DNA from: Stappia sp.
GTDB lineage: Bacteria; Pseudomonadota; Alphaproteobacteria; Rhizobiales; Stappiaceae
DNA length: 64,000 nt
Direction of reading: 5' to 3'
NCBI RefSeq assembly: GCF_040110915.1
Contig: NZ_CP157793.1
Span: 3,967,001 to 4,031,000, forward strand
A program made the translations under genes and the position numbers. This document shows, piece after piece, positions 53,153 to 61,068 of this stretch. Position 1 is the first letter of the stretch. Each line of letters starts with the position of its first letter. The notes beneath the pieces are model-generated. The model saw nothing but the letters and a program-made list of their open reading frames with translations. It had not been told where the DNA came from and ran no database searches.

Positions 53153-53956
53153 GTGAGAACCTGGAACGAACCGCCGCCTCTGGCGCCCGGCGCGGTGCAT
53201 CTCTGGCTCGCGCGCGATGGCGAGATCCGGGACGCGGCGGAGGTTCAGGCCGGCACGCAGGTGCTGTCGGAGGCGGAACGCGCCCGTGCGGCCCGCTACC
53301 GGTGCCCGGATCAGGCGCATCAGTCGCGACTGGCGCATGGGCTCAAGCGCCATGTGCTCTCGCTCTACCGGCCGGAGGTGGCGCCGGACCGCTGGCGCTT
53401 CGACGCCGGATCGCACGGCAAGCCCCGCCTTGCCGGGTCGGGTGTGCCGCTCGCCTTCAACCTGTCGCATGCCAGGGGCCTGATCGCGCTGGCGGTCGCG
53501 CGCAGCGAGACGCTCGCGGCACCCGACCTGCTCGGCGTCGACGTGGAGGCGACCGGACGGCGGACCAGCCTCGACATCGCGAAACGCTTCTTCGCGCCCG
53601 GCGAGGTGCGGGATCTGGCGGCCCTGCCGGTCGGCCTTCACCGCGCCCGCTTTTTCGCGCTGTGGACGCTGAAGGAAAGCTACATCAAGGCGCGCGGTCT
53701 GGGTCTGGCGATCCCGCTGGACGGTTTCGCCTTTTCCTTCCCCGGCACGGATGGCATCGGGTTCCGGCCCGATGCGGACGCGGCCGTGCCGGCCGGGAGT
53801 TGGCGCTTCGCGCAAGCAACGGTGGGGAGCGGCCATGCGCTGGCGGTGGGCTGCGCCGCGCCGGTGCCCCCGCGCCTTGCCGTTTTCGAGGCGGTGCCCG
53901 GGGTGCGCTTTCGCCCGCTGGACCTCGCCTGGTCGCGGCGCTCGCACGGTGCATGA
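53153..53956 (+). CDS. 4'-phosphopantetheinyl transferase (Sfp type)
   Basis: Attaches the phosphopantetheine arm of CoA to carrier proteins. The 267 residues show the magnesium site LLGVDVEATGR, the Lys/Glu motif ALWTLKESYIKARGLGL, and the upstream FNLSHARGLIALAVA. GTG 53153 follows AAGGAG by nine bases. The length and two-domain form are of the Sfp/Gsp group, which serves nonribosomal peptide, polyketide or lysine-synthesis carriers rather than only fatty-acid ACP. No such synthase is in the window. Confidence 0.93.
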   Translation: MRTWNEPPPLAPGAVHLWLARDGEIRDAAEVQAGTQVLSEAERARAARYRCPDQAHQSRLAHGLKRHVLSLYRPEVAPDRWRFDAGSHGKPRLAGSGVPLAFNLSHARGLIALAVARSETLAAPDLLGVDVEATGRRTSLDIAKRFFAPGEVRDLAALPVGLHRARFFALWTLKESYIKARGLGLAIPLDGFAFSFPGTDGIGFRPDADAAVPAGSWRFAQATVGSGHALAVGCAAPVPPRLAVFEAVPGVRFRPLDLAWSRRSHGA

Positions 53957-53960
53957 CGAC

Positions 53961-53990
53961 CGACGGCCGCCGAAGGTCCGGCGGCCGTCG
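53961..53990. terminator. Strong hairpin between convergent genes
   Basis: CGACGGCCGCCG / CGGCGGCCGTCG, a perfect 12-bp stem with loop AAGGTC, 4 bases past the phosphopantetheinyl transferase stop and 31 past the VOC gene stop. Probably ends both transcripts. No T-run. Confidence 0.55.
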
Positions 53991-54021
53991 TCAACCAGGT
54001 CGGCTTGAGGCGCGGGCCGTC

Positions 54022-54576
54022 TCAGGCCGCGCCGTCGTCCTTGGACAGTTCCTTGGCGTGCAGCCAGGCGGCGTGCTGGGGCGCGCGCTTGGTCTTCGAC
54101 CATTCCTCCAGCATGTCCCACTTCACGGCGTCGAGCTTCTTCAGCATCTCCTCTTCCGCCGGATCCGGGCAGGCGAGTTCGATGCGGTGGCCGTTGGGGT
54201 CGAAGAAGTAGATGGAATGGAAGATCGAGTGGTCGGTGACGCCGAGCACCTCGATGCCGTTCTTCTCCAGCTTCTCCTTGTAGGCCAGCAGCGTGTCGCG
54301 GTCCTTCACCTTGAAGGCGATGTGCTGCACCCATTCCGGGGTGTTGGGGTCCTTGCCCATCTCCGGCTTGGTCGGCAGCTCGAAGAAGGCGAGCACATTG
54401 TCGTTCCCGGCGTCGAGGAAGACATGCATGTAGGGGTCCGGCTCATGGGTGGAGGGCACCTTGTCCTCGGCGATGGCCAGCACGAAGTCCATGTTCAGGT
54501 TGTCGACATACCAGTTGACGGTTTCCTTGGCGTCCTTGCACCGGTAGGCGACGTGGTGGATCTGCTCGATTTTCAT
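54022..54576 (-). CDS. VOC-superfamily (glyoxalase/dioxygenase-fold) protein
   Basis: A 184-residue protein with two beta-alpha-beta-beta-beta modules: MKIEQIHHVAYRCKDAKETV, YMHVFLDAGNDNVLAFFELP, then VQHIAFKVKDRDTLLAYKEK and YFFDPNGHRIELACP. The His and Glu positions expected as metal ligands are present. ATG 54576 follows GAAGGA. It is far too short to be 4-hydroxyphenylpyruvate dioxygenase. As the last gene of the homogentisate operon it may be an isomerase or ring-cleavage helper in the pathway; the precise reaction is unknown. Confidence 0.88.
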   Translation of the reverse strand: MKIEQIHHVAYRCKDAKETVNWYVDNLNMDFVLAIAEDKVPSTHEPDPYMHVFLDAGNDNVLAFFELPTKPEMGKDPNTPEWVQHIAFKVKDRDTLLAYKEKLEKNGIEVLGVTDHSIFHSIYFFDPNGHRIELACPDPAEEEMLKKLDAVKWDMLEEWSKTKRAPQHAAWLHAKELSKDDGAA

Positions 54577-54679
54577 GGGGTTCGGTCCTTCCGTCATTGT
54601 CGGAACGCCCCGTCCGCGTTCGCGCGTTTCGGCCATGTGAACACGGTCGGCCCCTCCCCGGCCGGCCGTCTCCGTTTCC

Positions 54680-54886
54680 TCAGGGACGTTTCGCCGCGGC
54701 GAAGGCCGCCGCGAGCACGTCGCGATCGCCGATATGGTTGGCGAGCACCAGCACGAGGCGGGCGTTGAGCGCCTCGCTGTCCTCCCGGCTCAGGCCCTCG
54801 TGCGCGGCCAGCAATTCGGCGTAGAAGCCGTCCGGGTCGGGGATGTTGGGCTCGAGCGTGAGCGTGGTTTTCTCGGTGGTCGTCAT
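54680..54886 (-). CDS. DUF2783 family small protein
   Basis: A 68-residue acidic protein (LTLEPNIPDPDGFYAELLAA, then LNARLVLVLANHIGDRDVLA). This matches the DUF2783 family, of unknown function, found next to FAD-dependent aromatic hydroxylases. It starts 11 bases after the hydroxylase stop, so the two are co-transcribed, and it may be an accessory subunit. Confidence 0.85.
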   Translation of the reverse strand: MTTTEKTTLTLEPNIPDPDGFYAELLAAHEGLSREDSEALNARLVLVLANHIGDRDVLAAAFAAAKRP

Positions 54887-54897
54887 GGCTGTCCTCC

Positions 54898-56508
54898 TCA
54901 GGCCCGGCCGGTGGCGGTCTTCACGGCCGCCGCGACCGCGTCGCCGTCATAGGCGGTCCAGCGCGCGGCGACATGCTGGTCGGGCCGCATCAGATAAACG
55001 GCGCTCGCCGCATTGCCGAGGTAGCGCGCGGCCAGCGCGCCGGTCGGATCGTCTTTGGCCGAGACCGCAAGGCGGGTGACCGCGATACCGTCGACGTCGA
55101 GCGTGTCGGGCGCCTCCGCGTCGATGGTGAGCAGCTGGAAGCCGCCGCCGAGGCGATCGATCAGCCAGCCGTCGGCAAGTGGGGCGTCGCTGGCCGGGGC
55201 GCCGGGGCGCGCGCGGGCCGGCAGACCCGGCGCATCGGGGCCATTGAGCGGCGATCCGTCGTAGATCGAGGGCAGCGACAGGCGGCCCGAATTGACCAGC
55301 GGCCGGGCGAAGGCGTGATGCTCGGCCAGATCCAGCACCGCGTCGCGGAACACCCGGCTTGCGTGGCTCTTCGGCGTGATGAAGTCGGTCGAGCGCGACG
55401 AGTTGAGGATGTTCTCGTCCGCCGCATAGACGCGTTCGGCGTCGTAGCTGTCGAGCAGGGCTTCCGGCGCCGTGCCGTCGATCACCAGTTTCAGCTTCCA
55501 GATCAGATTGTCCGTGTCCTGGAAGCCGGAGTTGGCGCCGCGCGCGCCGAAGGGCGAGACCTGATGCGCGGCGTCGCCGGCGAAGATCACCCGGCCGTGG
55601 CGGAACCGCTCCATGCGCCGGCACTGGAAGGTGTAGATCGACACCCATTCCAGATCGTAGTCGGTGTCCTCGCCGAGCATGGCCTTGAGCTTCGGCGCGA
55701 TTCTTTCCGGGTCCTTCTCGGCCTCGCGGTCGATGTCCCAGCCGAGCTGCAGGTCGATGCGCCAGACGTCGTCCGGCTGCTTGTGCAGCAGCGCCGACTG
55801 ACCCTTGTTGAAGGGCGGGTCGAACCAGAACCAGCGTTCGGTCGGAAAATCGGCCTTCATCACCACGTCGGCGATGAGGAAATTGTCCTCGAAGACCCGG
55901 CCGACGAAGTCGAGCCCGAGCATCGCGCGGGTCGGCGAGGCCGCACCGTCGCAGGCGATCAGCCAGTCGGCGTCCATCTGGTACGGCCCGTCCGGCGTTT
56001 CCACGGTCAGGCGGGCGCCCGTGTCGTCCGGCTTGACGGCGGTGACCTTGTTGCCGCCGCGCAGCTCGATGCGCTTGCCCTCGGACTTGAGGGCGCGCAC
56101 CCGGTCGACCAGATACTGCTCGAGGTAATACTGCTGCAGGTTGATGAAGGCCGGCCGCTTGTGGCCGTCCTCCGGCAACAGGTTGAAATCATAGACCTTG
56201 CGCTCGTCGAAGAAGACCTTGCCGAGGTTCCACACCACGCCCTTGTCGACCATCGCGTCGCCGCAGCCGAGCCGGTCGAGGATTTCCAGCGGGCGCTTGG
56301 CGAAGCAGATGGCGCGCGAGCCCCAGCTCACCTTGTCGTTTTCATCGAGGACGACGACGGGCACATCCGCTTGCGCCAGATCGATGGCCGCGGCAAGTCC
56401 CACCGGGCCCGCGCCCAGCACCACGACCGGGTGGCGCACCGGCGTCGCCGCGTCCTGATCGGGCGAGCGCGCATAGGGGTAAAGCGGCGTTTCGAAAATC
56501 TTGGTCAT
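54898..56508 (-). CDS. FAD-dependent aromatic monooxygenase (MhpA/PheA-like)
   Basis: A 536-residue class A flavin hydroxylase. It has the FAD loop VVVLGAGPVGLAAAIDLAQA near residue 30, the DG motif LIACDGAASPTRAML, and the second FAD motif GRVIFAGDAAHQVSPFGARG near residue 310. A thioredoxin-like C-terminal domain ends AVYLMRPDQHVAARWTAYDG as in phenol and 3-(3-hydroxyphenyl)propionate hydroxylases. ATG 56508 directly follows GGAGGAG. In this operon it probably hydroxylates a (hydroxy)phenylacetate-type substrate to feed HmgA, by inference from context. Confidence 0.92.
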   Translation of the reverse strand: MTKIFETPLYPYARSPDQDAATPVRHPVVVLGAGPVGLAAAIDLAQADVPVVVLDENDKVSWGSRAICFAKRPLEILDRLGCGDAMVDKGVVWNLGKVFFDERKVYDFNLLPEDGHKRPAFINLQQYYLEQYLVDRVRALKSEGKRIELRGGNKVTAVKPDDTGARLTVETPDGPYQMDADWLIACDGAASPTRAMLGLDFVGRVFEDNFLIADVVMKADFPTERWFWFDPPFNKGQSALLHKQPDDVWRIDLQLGWDIDREAEKDPERIAPKLKAMLGEDTDYDLEWVSIYTFQCRRMERFRHGRVIFAGDAAHQVSPFGARGANSGFQDTDNLIWKLKLVIDGTAPEALLDSYDAERVYAADENILNSSRSTDFITPKSHASRVFRDAVLDLAEHHAFARPLVNSGRLSLPSIYDGSPLNGPDAPGLPARARPGAPASDAPLADGWLIDRLGGGFQLLTIDAEAPDTLDVDGIAVTRLAVSAKDDPTGALAARYLGNAASAVYLMRPDQHVAARWTAYDGDAVAAAVKTATGRA

Positions 56509-56585
56509 GTCTCCTCCCACAGAGCCGAAAACCGAAAGCGGGAGAGGCCTCCCGGCGCGTCAGGGCGCCGCGAGGCCTCGGGTCG

Positions 56586-57545
56586 TCAGCCCTGCAGGGC
56601 CTCCCACATCTCCTTGTCGCGCTGGGCGGTCCAGATGCGCGGCGTGTCGATGTCGCGGGCCTCGTCATAGGCGCGCGCCACGTTGAACGGCAGGCAGTGC
56701 TCGTAGATCGCGTAATCGGAGAACTTCGGATCGCATTCGGCGCGACAGGCGTCGAAGGCCTCCTTCAGCGAGCCGCCCCGAAGCGCGACCTGCGCCACCG
56801 GGCGATAGGTCGAGGTGACGAAATCCGCGGTTGCGTCGAGCGCGGCATGGACCATCTCCTTGCCGACGAGCGCATCGCCCCGGCCCGGCGCGATGGCATC
56901 GACGTCGAAGGCCCGGATTTCCTCGAGCGTACCCGGCCAGTCGTGGAAATGCCCGTCGCCGCAATAGCAGGCCGAGTGGTATTCCACGATGTCGCCGGTG
57001 AACATGACGTTCTCGTCCGGCACATGGATGACGATGTCGCCGGCGGTATGTGCACGGCCGAGGAACATCAGATCCACGCGGCGGTTGCCGAGATAGACGC
57101 TCATGCGGTCGTTGAAGGTGGTGGTCGGCCAGGTGAGCGGCGGAATGTCCTCGACCCTGTCATAGCCCTGGAACAGGCGCGGGAAGCGCATGAACTCGGA
57201 CTCGCGGTCCTCCATGCCGCGTTCCACCACCATGGCGCGCGCCTTTTCGCTCATCACGATGTTGGGCGCGTTGTAGGCGGCGGCGCCCAGCACGCGCACG
57301 GCGTGATAATGGGTGAGCGTCAGATGGGTGATCGGCTTGTCGGTGACCTCGCGCACCTTCTCGATCACCTTGTTGGCGAGACGTGGCGTGGCCTGCGCCT
57401 CGACGATCATCACGCTGTCGTCGCCGATGATGACGCCGGTGTTGGGGTCGCCTTCGGCGGTGAAGGCCCAAAGGTCGCGGCCGATCTCGGTGAAGGAGAT
57501 TGTCTTCTCGGTCATGTCGCCCTGGGAGGCGAAGGTCTTGGCCAT
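56586..57545 (-). CDS. Metallo-beta-lactamase-fold hydrolase with altered metal motif
   Basis: A 319-residue MBL-fold protein. The usual H-x-H-x-D-H reads H79-Y-H81-A-V83-R84, so the Asp and third His of site 2 are missing. Later ligands are kept (GRAHTAGDIVIHV, NVMFTGDIVEYHS). A single-metal enzyme or one using other ligands is likely. The end has several Cys and an I-Y-E-H-C-L-P segment. It lies between the FAH-family gene and the hydroxylase gene on the same strand, and may open a lactone or thioester in the aromatic pathway. Start ATG 57545; the longer frame is shadow. Confidence 0.88.
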   Translation of the reverse strand: MAKTFASQGDMTEKTISFTEIGRDLWAFTAEGDPNTGVIIGDDSVMIVEAQATPRLANKVIEKVREVTDKPITHLTLTHYHAVRVLGAAAYNAPNIVMSEKARAMVVERGMEDRESEFMRFPRLFQGYDRVEDIPPLTWPTTTFNDRMSVYLGNRRVDLMFLGRAHTAGDIVIHVPDENVMFTGDIVEYHSACYCGDGHFHDWPGTLEEIRAFDVDAIAPGRGDALVGKEMVHAALDATADFVTSTYRPVAQVALRGGSLKEAFDACRAECDPKFSDYAIYEHCLPFNVARAYDEARDIDTPRIWTAQRDKEMWEALQG

Positions 57546-57615
57546 GGGTCGGCTCCGGAAATGCGAAGGGAAAGGGAAGCGGCGCGGGCGGTCCGCGCCG
57601 GATGCGCCGGAGGCG

Positions 57616-58632
57616 TCAGGCGCGCTCGTATTTCTCGACCGTCTGCTCGATGGCACCGAAGATCGAATGACCGTCCTTGTCCTTCATCTCGATGCGCACG
57701 GTGTCGCCGAAGCGCATGAAGGGCGTCTTCGGTTCGCCGGTCTCGATGGTCTCGATCATCCGGATCTCGGCGATGCAGGAATAGCCGACGCCGCCGGCGG
57801 AGACCGGCTTGCCCGGCCCGCCGTCGAGCTTGTTGGAGACGGTGCCCGAGCCGATGATCGCACCGGCGCCGAGCGGGCGCGTCTTCGCCGCATGGGCGAT
57901 CAGGGTCGGGAAATCGAAGGTCATGTCGATCCCTGCGTCGGCGCAGCCGAAGCGCTCGCCGTTGTAGTCGACGAGGAGCGGCAGCTTGAGCTTGCCGCCG
58001 TCCCAGGCGTCGCCAAGCGCGTCCGGTGTCACCGCGACCGGCGAGAAGGCCGAGGATGGCTTGGACTGGAAGAAGCCGAAGCCCTTGCCGAGTTCCGCCG
58101 GGATCAGCCCGCGCAAGCTCACGTCATTGACCAGCATGACCAGGCGGATCGCGGCGCGGGCTTCCTCCACGCTCGCGCCCATCGGCACGTCGTCGACGAT
58201 GACGGCGACCTCGCCCTCCATGTCGATGCCCCAGGCCTCGTCGCCCATGCGGATCGGGTCGCGGGGCGCGAGGAAGGTGTCGGAGCCGCCCTGATACATC
58301 AGCGGATCGGTCCAGAAGGAGGGCGGCATCTCCGCGCCGCGCGCCTTGCGCACCAGTTCCACGTGGTTGACGTAGGCCGAGCCGTCCGCCCACTGATAGG
58401 CGCGCGGCAGCGGCGACAGGGCGTCGTGCTCGTGAAAGCGCAGGGACGGCACCGCGTCGTGCTCCAGGCTTTCGGCCAGCGTTTCGAGCTTCGGCGCGAC
58501 GCGCGCCCAGTCGTCGAGCGCGGCCTGCAGCGTCGGCGCGATGTGGGTGGCTTCCGTGCAGCGGGTGAGCGCGGCGTTGACGACCACGAGCTTGCCGTCG
58601 CGGGTGCCGTCCTTGAGGGTAGCGAGTTTCAT
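57616..58632 (-). CDS. Fumarylacetoacetate hydrolase family protein
   Basis: A 338-residue enzyme that probably splits fumarylacetoacetate, or maleylacetoacetate, to fumarate (maleate) and acetoacetate. The metal site is in GGSDTFLAPRDPI and WGIDMEGEVAVIVDDVP (E-x-E), with the later Asp in LVNDVSLRGLIPAELGKGFG. Substrate-contact residues are at QSKPSSAFSPVAV and IGSGTVSNKLDGG. It resembles the bacterial two-domain FAH group that replaces the longer animal-type enzyme. hmgA ends 7 bases upstream, so they are coupled. No maleylacetoacetate isomerase gene is in the window. Confidence 0.94.
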   Translation of the reverse strand: MKLATLKDGTRDGKLVVVNAALTRCTEATHIAPTLQAALDDWARVAPKLETLAESLEHDAVPSLRFHEHDALSPLPRAYQWADGSAYVNHVELVRKARGAEMPPSFWTDPLMYQGGSDTFLAPRDPIRMGDEAWGIDMEGEVAVIVDDVPMGASVEEARAAIRLVMLVNDVSLRGLIPAELGKGFGFFQSKPSSAFSPVAVTPDALGDAWDGGKLKLPLLVDYNGERFGCADAGIDMTFDFPTLIAHAAKTRPLGAGAIIGSGTVSNKLDGGPGKPVSAGGVGYSCIAEIRMIETIETGEPKTPFMRFGDTVRIEMKDKDGHSIFGAIEQTVEKYERA

Positions 58633-58639
58633 GGCGTGA

Positions 58640-59965
58640 TCAGTCCCAGTTGCCTTCGGGGGTGCCGTCGAAGCGTTTCTTCAGATCGGCCCAGCAGTCG
58701 ATGTAGGTGTCCTGCAGCGTGTCAAGCTCCGCCGCGAAGCGGGTGAGATGCTGCGGGAAGCGGGTTTCGAACATGAAGGCCATCGTGCCGGAAAGCTTTT
58801 CCGGCTTGAGATCGGCGCGGCTCGCCTTCTCGAAGCCGGCGGCATCCGGTCCGTGCGGCAGCATCATGTTGTGCAGGCTCATGCCGCCCGGCACGAAGCC
58901 CTCTTCCTTGGCGTCGTAGCGCCCGTAGATCAGCCCCATGAACTCCGACATGATGTTGCGGTGGTACCAGGGCGGGCGGAACGAATGCTCGGCCACCATC
59001 CAGCGCTCGGGGAAGATCACGAAGTCGATGTTCGCGGTTCCCTCCTCGCCCGAGGGCGCGGTCAGCACCGTGAAGATCGACGGGTCGGGGTGATCGAAGA
59101 GGATCGCGCCGACCGGCGAATAGGTGGTGAGATCGTATTTGTAGGGCGCGTAATTGCCGTGCCAGGCGACCACGTCGAGCGGCGAGGCGCCAAGCTCGGT
59201 CGCGTGGAAGGTGCCGCACCACTTGACGATCAGCCGGCAGGGCTTTTCCGCGTCCTCGTACCAGGCCACCGGCGTCTTGAAGTCGCGCGGATTGGCGAGG
59301 CAGTTGGCGCCGATCGGCCCGCGATCCGGCAGGGTGAACTTCGCGCCGTAGTTCTCGCAGACATAGCCGCGTGCCGTCCCGTCCATCAGTTCGACGCGGA
59401 AGATCATGCCGCGCGGGATGACGCAGATCTCCTTGGGCACGACCTCCATCGCGCCGAGCTCGGTGAAGACGCGCAAGCCCCCCACCTGCGGCACGATCAG
59501 AAGCTCGGCGTCGGCGTTGAAGAAGAAGTCGTCGCCCATGTCCGCGTTGGCGACATAGACATGGGTGGCCATGCCGACCTGCGTGTGCACGTCGCCCGCC
59601 GTGGTCACGGTGCGCATCCCGGCCAGGAAGTCGGTCGGCGCGTCGGGCATGGGCACCGGGTCCCAGCGCAATTGCCCGAGCGCCAGCGAATGGTCGCCGA
59701 CATTGGGCGCGCTCTTCCAGTGCGGCAGGTCGAGCGCCGAGAAGCGGCCCGAATGCTTCACCGACGGGCGGATGCGGTAGAGCCACGAACGCTCGTTGGT
59801 GCCGCGCGGCGCGGTGAAGGGCGAGCCCGAAAGCTGCTCGGCATAGAGCCCGTAGGGCGCGCGCTGCGGGGAATTCTGTCCCTGCGGCAGGGCGCCGGGC
59901 AACGCTTCCGTCTCGAAGTCGTTGCCGAAGCCCGGCATGTAGCTGAATGGCGATGTGCCTGTCAC
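58640..59965 (-). CDS. hmgA: Homogentisate 1,2-dioxygenase HmgA
   Basis: Fe(II) cupin dioxygenase that opens homogentisate to maleylacetoacetate. The 441 residues match the family from the start (YMPGFGNDFETEALPGALPQ) through FTAPRGTNERSWLYRIRPSV to the iron site: SFRPPWYHRNIMSEFMGLIY with His and Glu and SLHNMMLPHGPDAAGFEKAS with the last His. Intact. It is the first gene of the leftward operon hmgA-fah-MBL-FAD hydroxylase-DUF2783-VOC, and divergent from a MarR gene with a strong operator between. Confidence 0.97.
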   Translation of the reverse strand: MTGTSPFSYMPGFGNDFETEALPGALPQGQNSPQRAPYGLYAEQLSGSPFTAPRGTNERSWLYRIRPSVKHSGRFSALDLPHWKSAPNVGDHSLALGQLRWDPVPMPDAPTDFLAGMRTVTTAGDVHTQVGMATHVYVANADMGDDFFFNADAELLIVPQVGGLRVFTELGAMEVVPKEICVIPRGMIFRVELMDGTARGYVCENYGAKFTLPDRGPIGANCLANPRDFKTPVAWYEDAEKPCRLIVKWCGTFHATELGASPLDVVAWHGNYAPYKYDLTTYSPVGAILFDHPDPSIFTVLTAPSGEEGTANIDFVIFPERWMVAEHSFRPPWYHRNIMSEFMGLIYGRYDAKEEGFVPGGMSLHNMMLPHGPDAAGFEKASRADLKPEKLSGTMAFMFETRFPQHLTRFAAELDTLQDTYIDCWADLKKRFDGTPEGNWD

Positions 59966-59990
59966 GTCTGATCCCTCCTGAACTCAGCCG

Positions 59991-60031
59991 TTGATAGTTG
60001 CGCTTGTAACTGTTTAGTTTGTAACTATCAA
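59991..60031. promoter_or_regulatory. Operator between hmgA and the MarR gene
   Basis: TTGATAGTT (59991-59999) and AACTATCAA (60023-60031) are perfect 9-base inverted arms 23 bases apart. Between them, AGTT...GTAACT is repeated twice, giving overlapping half-sites. The region is AT-rich against its surroundings. It fits MarR control of both divergent promoters. Confidence 0.65.
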
Positions 60032-60146
60032 TGGTGCCGCATCGGAAATTCGAACCGGCACTCTCGCGACGCAGGGTCGCGGATCCGGGGTGCGCCGGGC
60101 GCATCGTGCCGGCTTGTCCGGGCGAGTAATTGGGGGGCTTGAGACC

Positions 60147-60608
60147 ATGACCGACCGTCTGACGCTGGACCGCTTTCTGCCCTATCGGCTGGTGCGCGCG
60201 TCCGATCTCGTGAGCCAGCGCTTCGCCGCGCTCTACAAGGCCCGCTACGGGATTTCGCGGCCCGAATGGCGCACCTTCGCGATTCTGGGGGAGGTGGACG
60301 GCGTCACCGCGACGGAGATCGGCCGGCGCTCGACCATGCACAAGACCAAGGTGAGCCGCGCGGTCGCCGCGCTGGAGGCGCGCGGCTGGCTGATCCGCCA
60401 GATCGACGAGGCGGACCGGCGCGTCGAGCATTTGCGCCTCACCCCGTCGGGGCGCAAGGTCTACGGCGAACTGGCAACGCTGGCGCACGCGTTCCAGGCG
60501 GAGCTTGCCGAGGACCTCGGGCCCGCGGCGGAGGGCCTCGAAGCCGGCCTCGATGCGGTCGAGGCGCGGCTGATGTCCGGCGACGGGGCGGCGCAGGGCG
60601 ACCGCTGA
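60147..60608 (+). CDS. MarR-family transcriptional regulator
   Basis: A 153-residue winged-helix regulator: PYRLVRASDLVSQRFAALYK, WRTFAILGEVDGVTATEIGR, the recognition helix MHKTKVSRAVAALEARGWLI, and wing DEADRRVEHLRLTPSGRKVY. ATG 60147 is chosen because it opens on the family start. By position and operator it probably controls hmgA and its operon, in answer to homogentisate or a precursor. Confidence 0.92.
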   Translation: MTDRLTLDRFLPYRLVRASDLVSQRFAALYKARYGISRPEWRTFAILGEVDGVTATEIGRRSTMHKTKVSRAVAALEARGWLIRQIDEADRRVEHLRLTPSGRKVYGELATLAHAFQAELAEDLGPAAEGLEAGLDAVEARLMSGDGAAQGDR

Positions 60609-60645
60609 CAAAGGCCGCCAGGTCTCCCACGCATGCCGTCTTCCT

Positions 60646-60782
60646 CTGCGTCATCCCGGCTGCAGCGCAGCGGAAAGCCGGGATCGGGGAGCCGCAAGAG
60701 GTGCGGTCCGGCATTCGGATCCCCGAAGCTCCGTGCCTCTCCGGTCCCGGATCGTCGCTGCCGCGCCGTCCGGGAGGACGCC
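60646..60782. repeat. Direct repeat copy 1 (137 bp, palindrome-rich)
   Basis: Matches 60891-61027 over 137 bases with one difference seen (C at 60668, T at 60913). It begins TGCGTCATCCCGGCTGCAG-like and contains internal inverted arms ATCCCGGC / GCCGGGAT. GTCATCCCGG...CCGGGAT motifs are typical of dispersed intergenic palindromic elements of alphaproteobacteria. No reading frame is conserved as protein. Confidence 0.9.
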
Positions 60783-60890
60783 GGTGGCTGTGGCTTTCGC
60801 GATCTTGAACCGTGCGGGACTGCCGCGCACGCACCGTGGTCATCCGAAGGCCGGTCGCCGGGTCCTATCGGCTACGCCTGCTTTCTTCTT

Positions 60891-61027
60891 CTGCGTCATC
60901 CCGGCTGCAGCGTAGCGGAAAGCCGGGATCGGGGAGCCGCAAGAGGTGCGGTCCGGCATTCGGATCCCCGAAGCTCCGTGCCTCTCCGGTCCCGGATCGT
61001 CGCTGCCGCGCCGTCCGGGAGGACGCC
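60891..61027. repeat. Direct repeat copy 2 (137 bp, palindrome-rich)
   Basis: Second copy, offset 245 bases from the first and ending 42 bases before the polA stop. The near identity points to recent duplication or to an active element family. The unit of 108 unique bases between the copies shows no gene. Confidence 0.9.
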
Positions 61028-61068
61028 AGCCGTGGGCGGGGCCGCCCAGGCAGCCCGCCTTCGTGGAG

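Noticed and set aside
58351..58366. AGTTCCACGTGGTTGA in the FAH gene as a sixth parS
   Set aside because: Only the CCACGTGG core is shared and it is 45 kb from the cluster; a chance match in coding DNA is likely.
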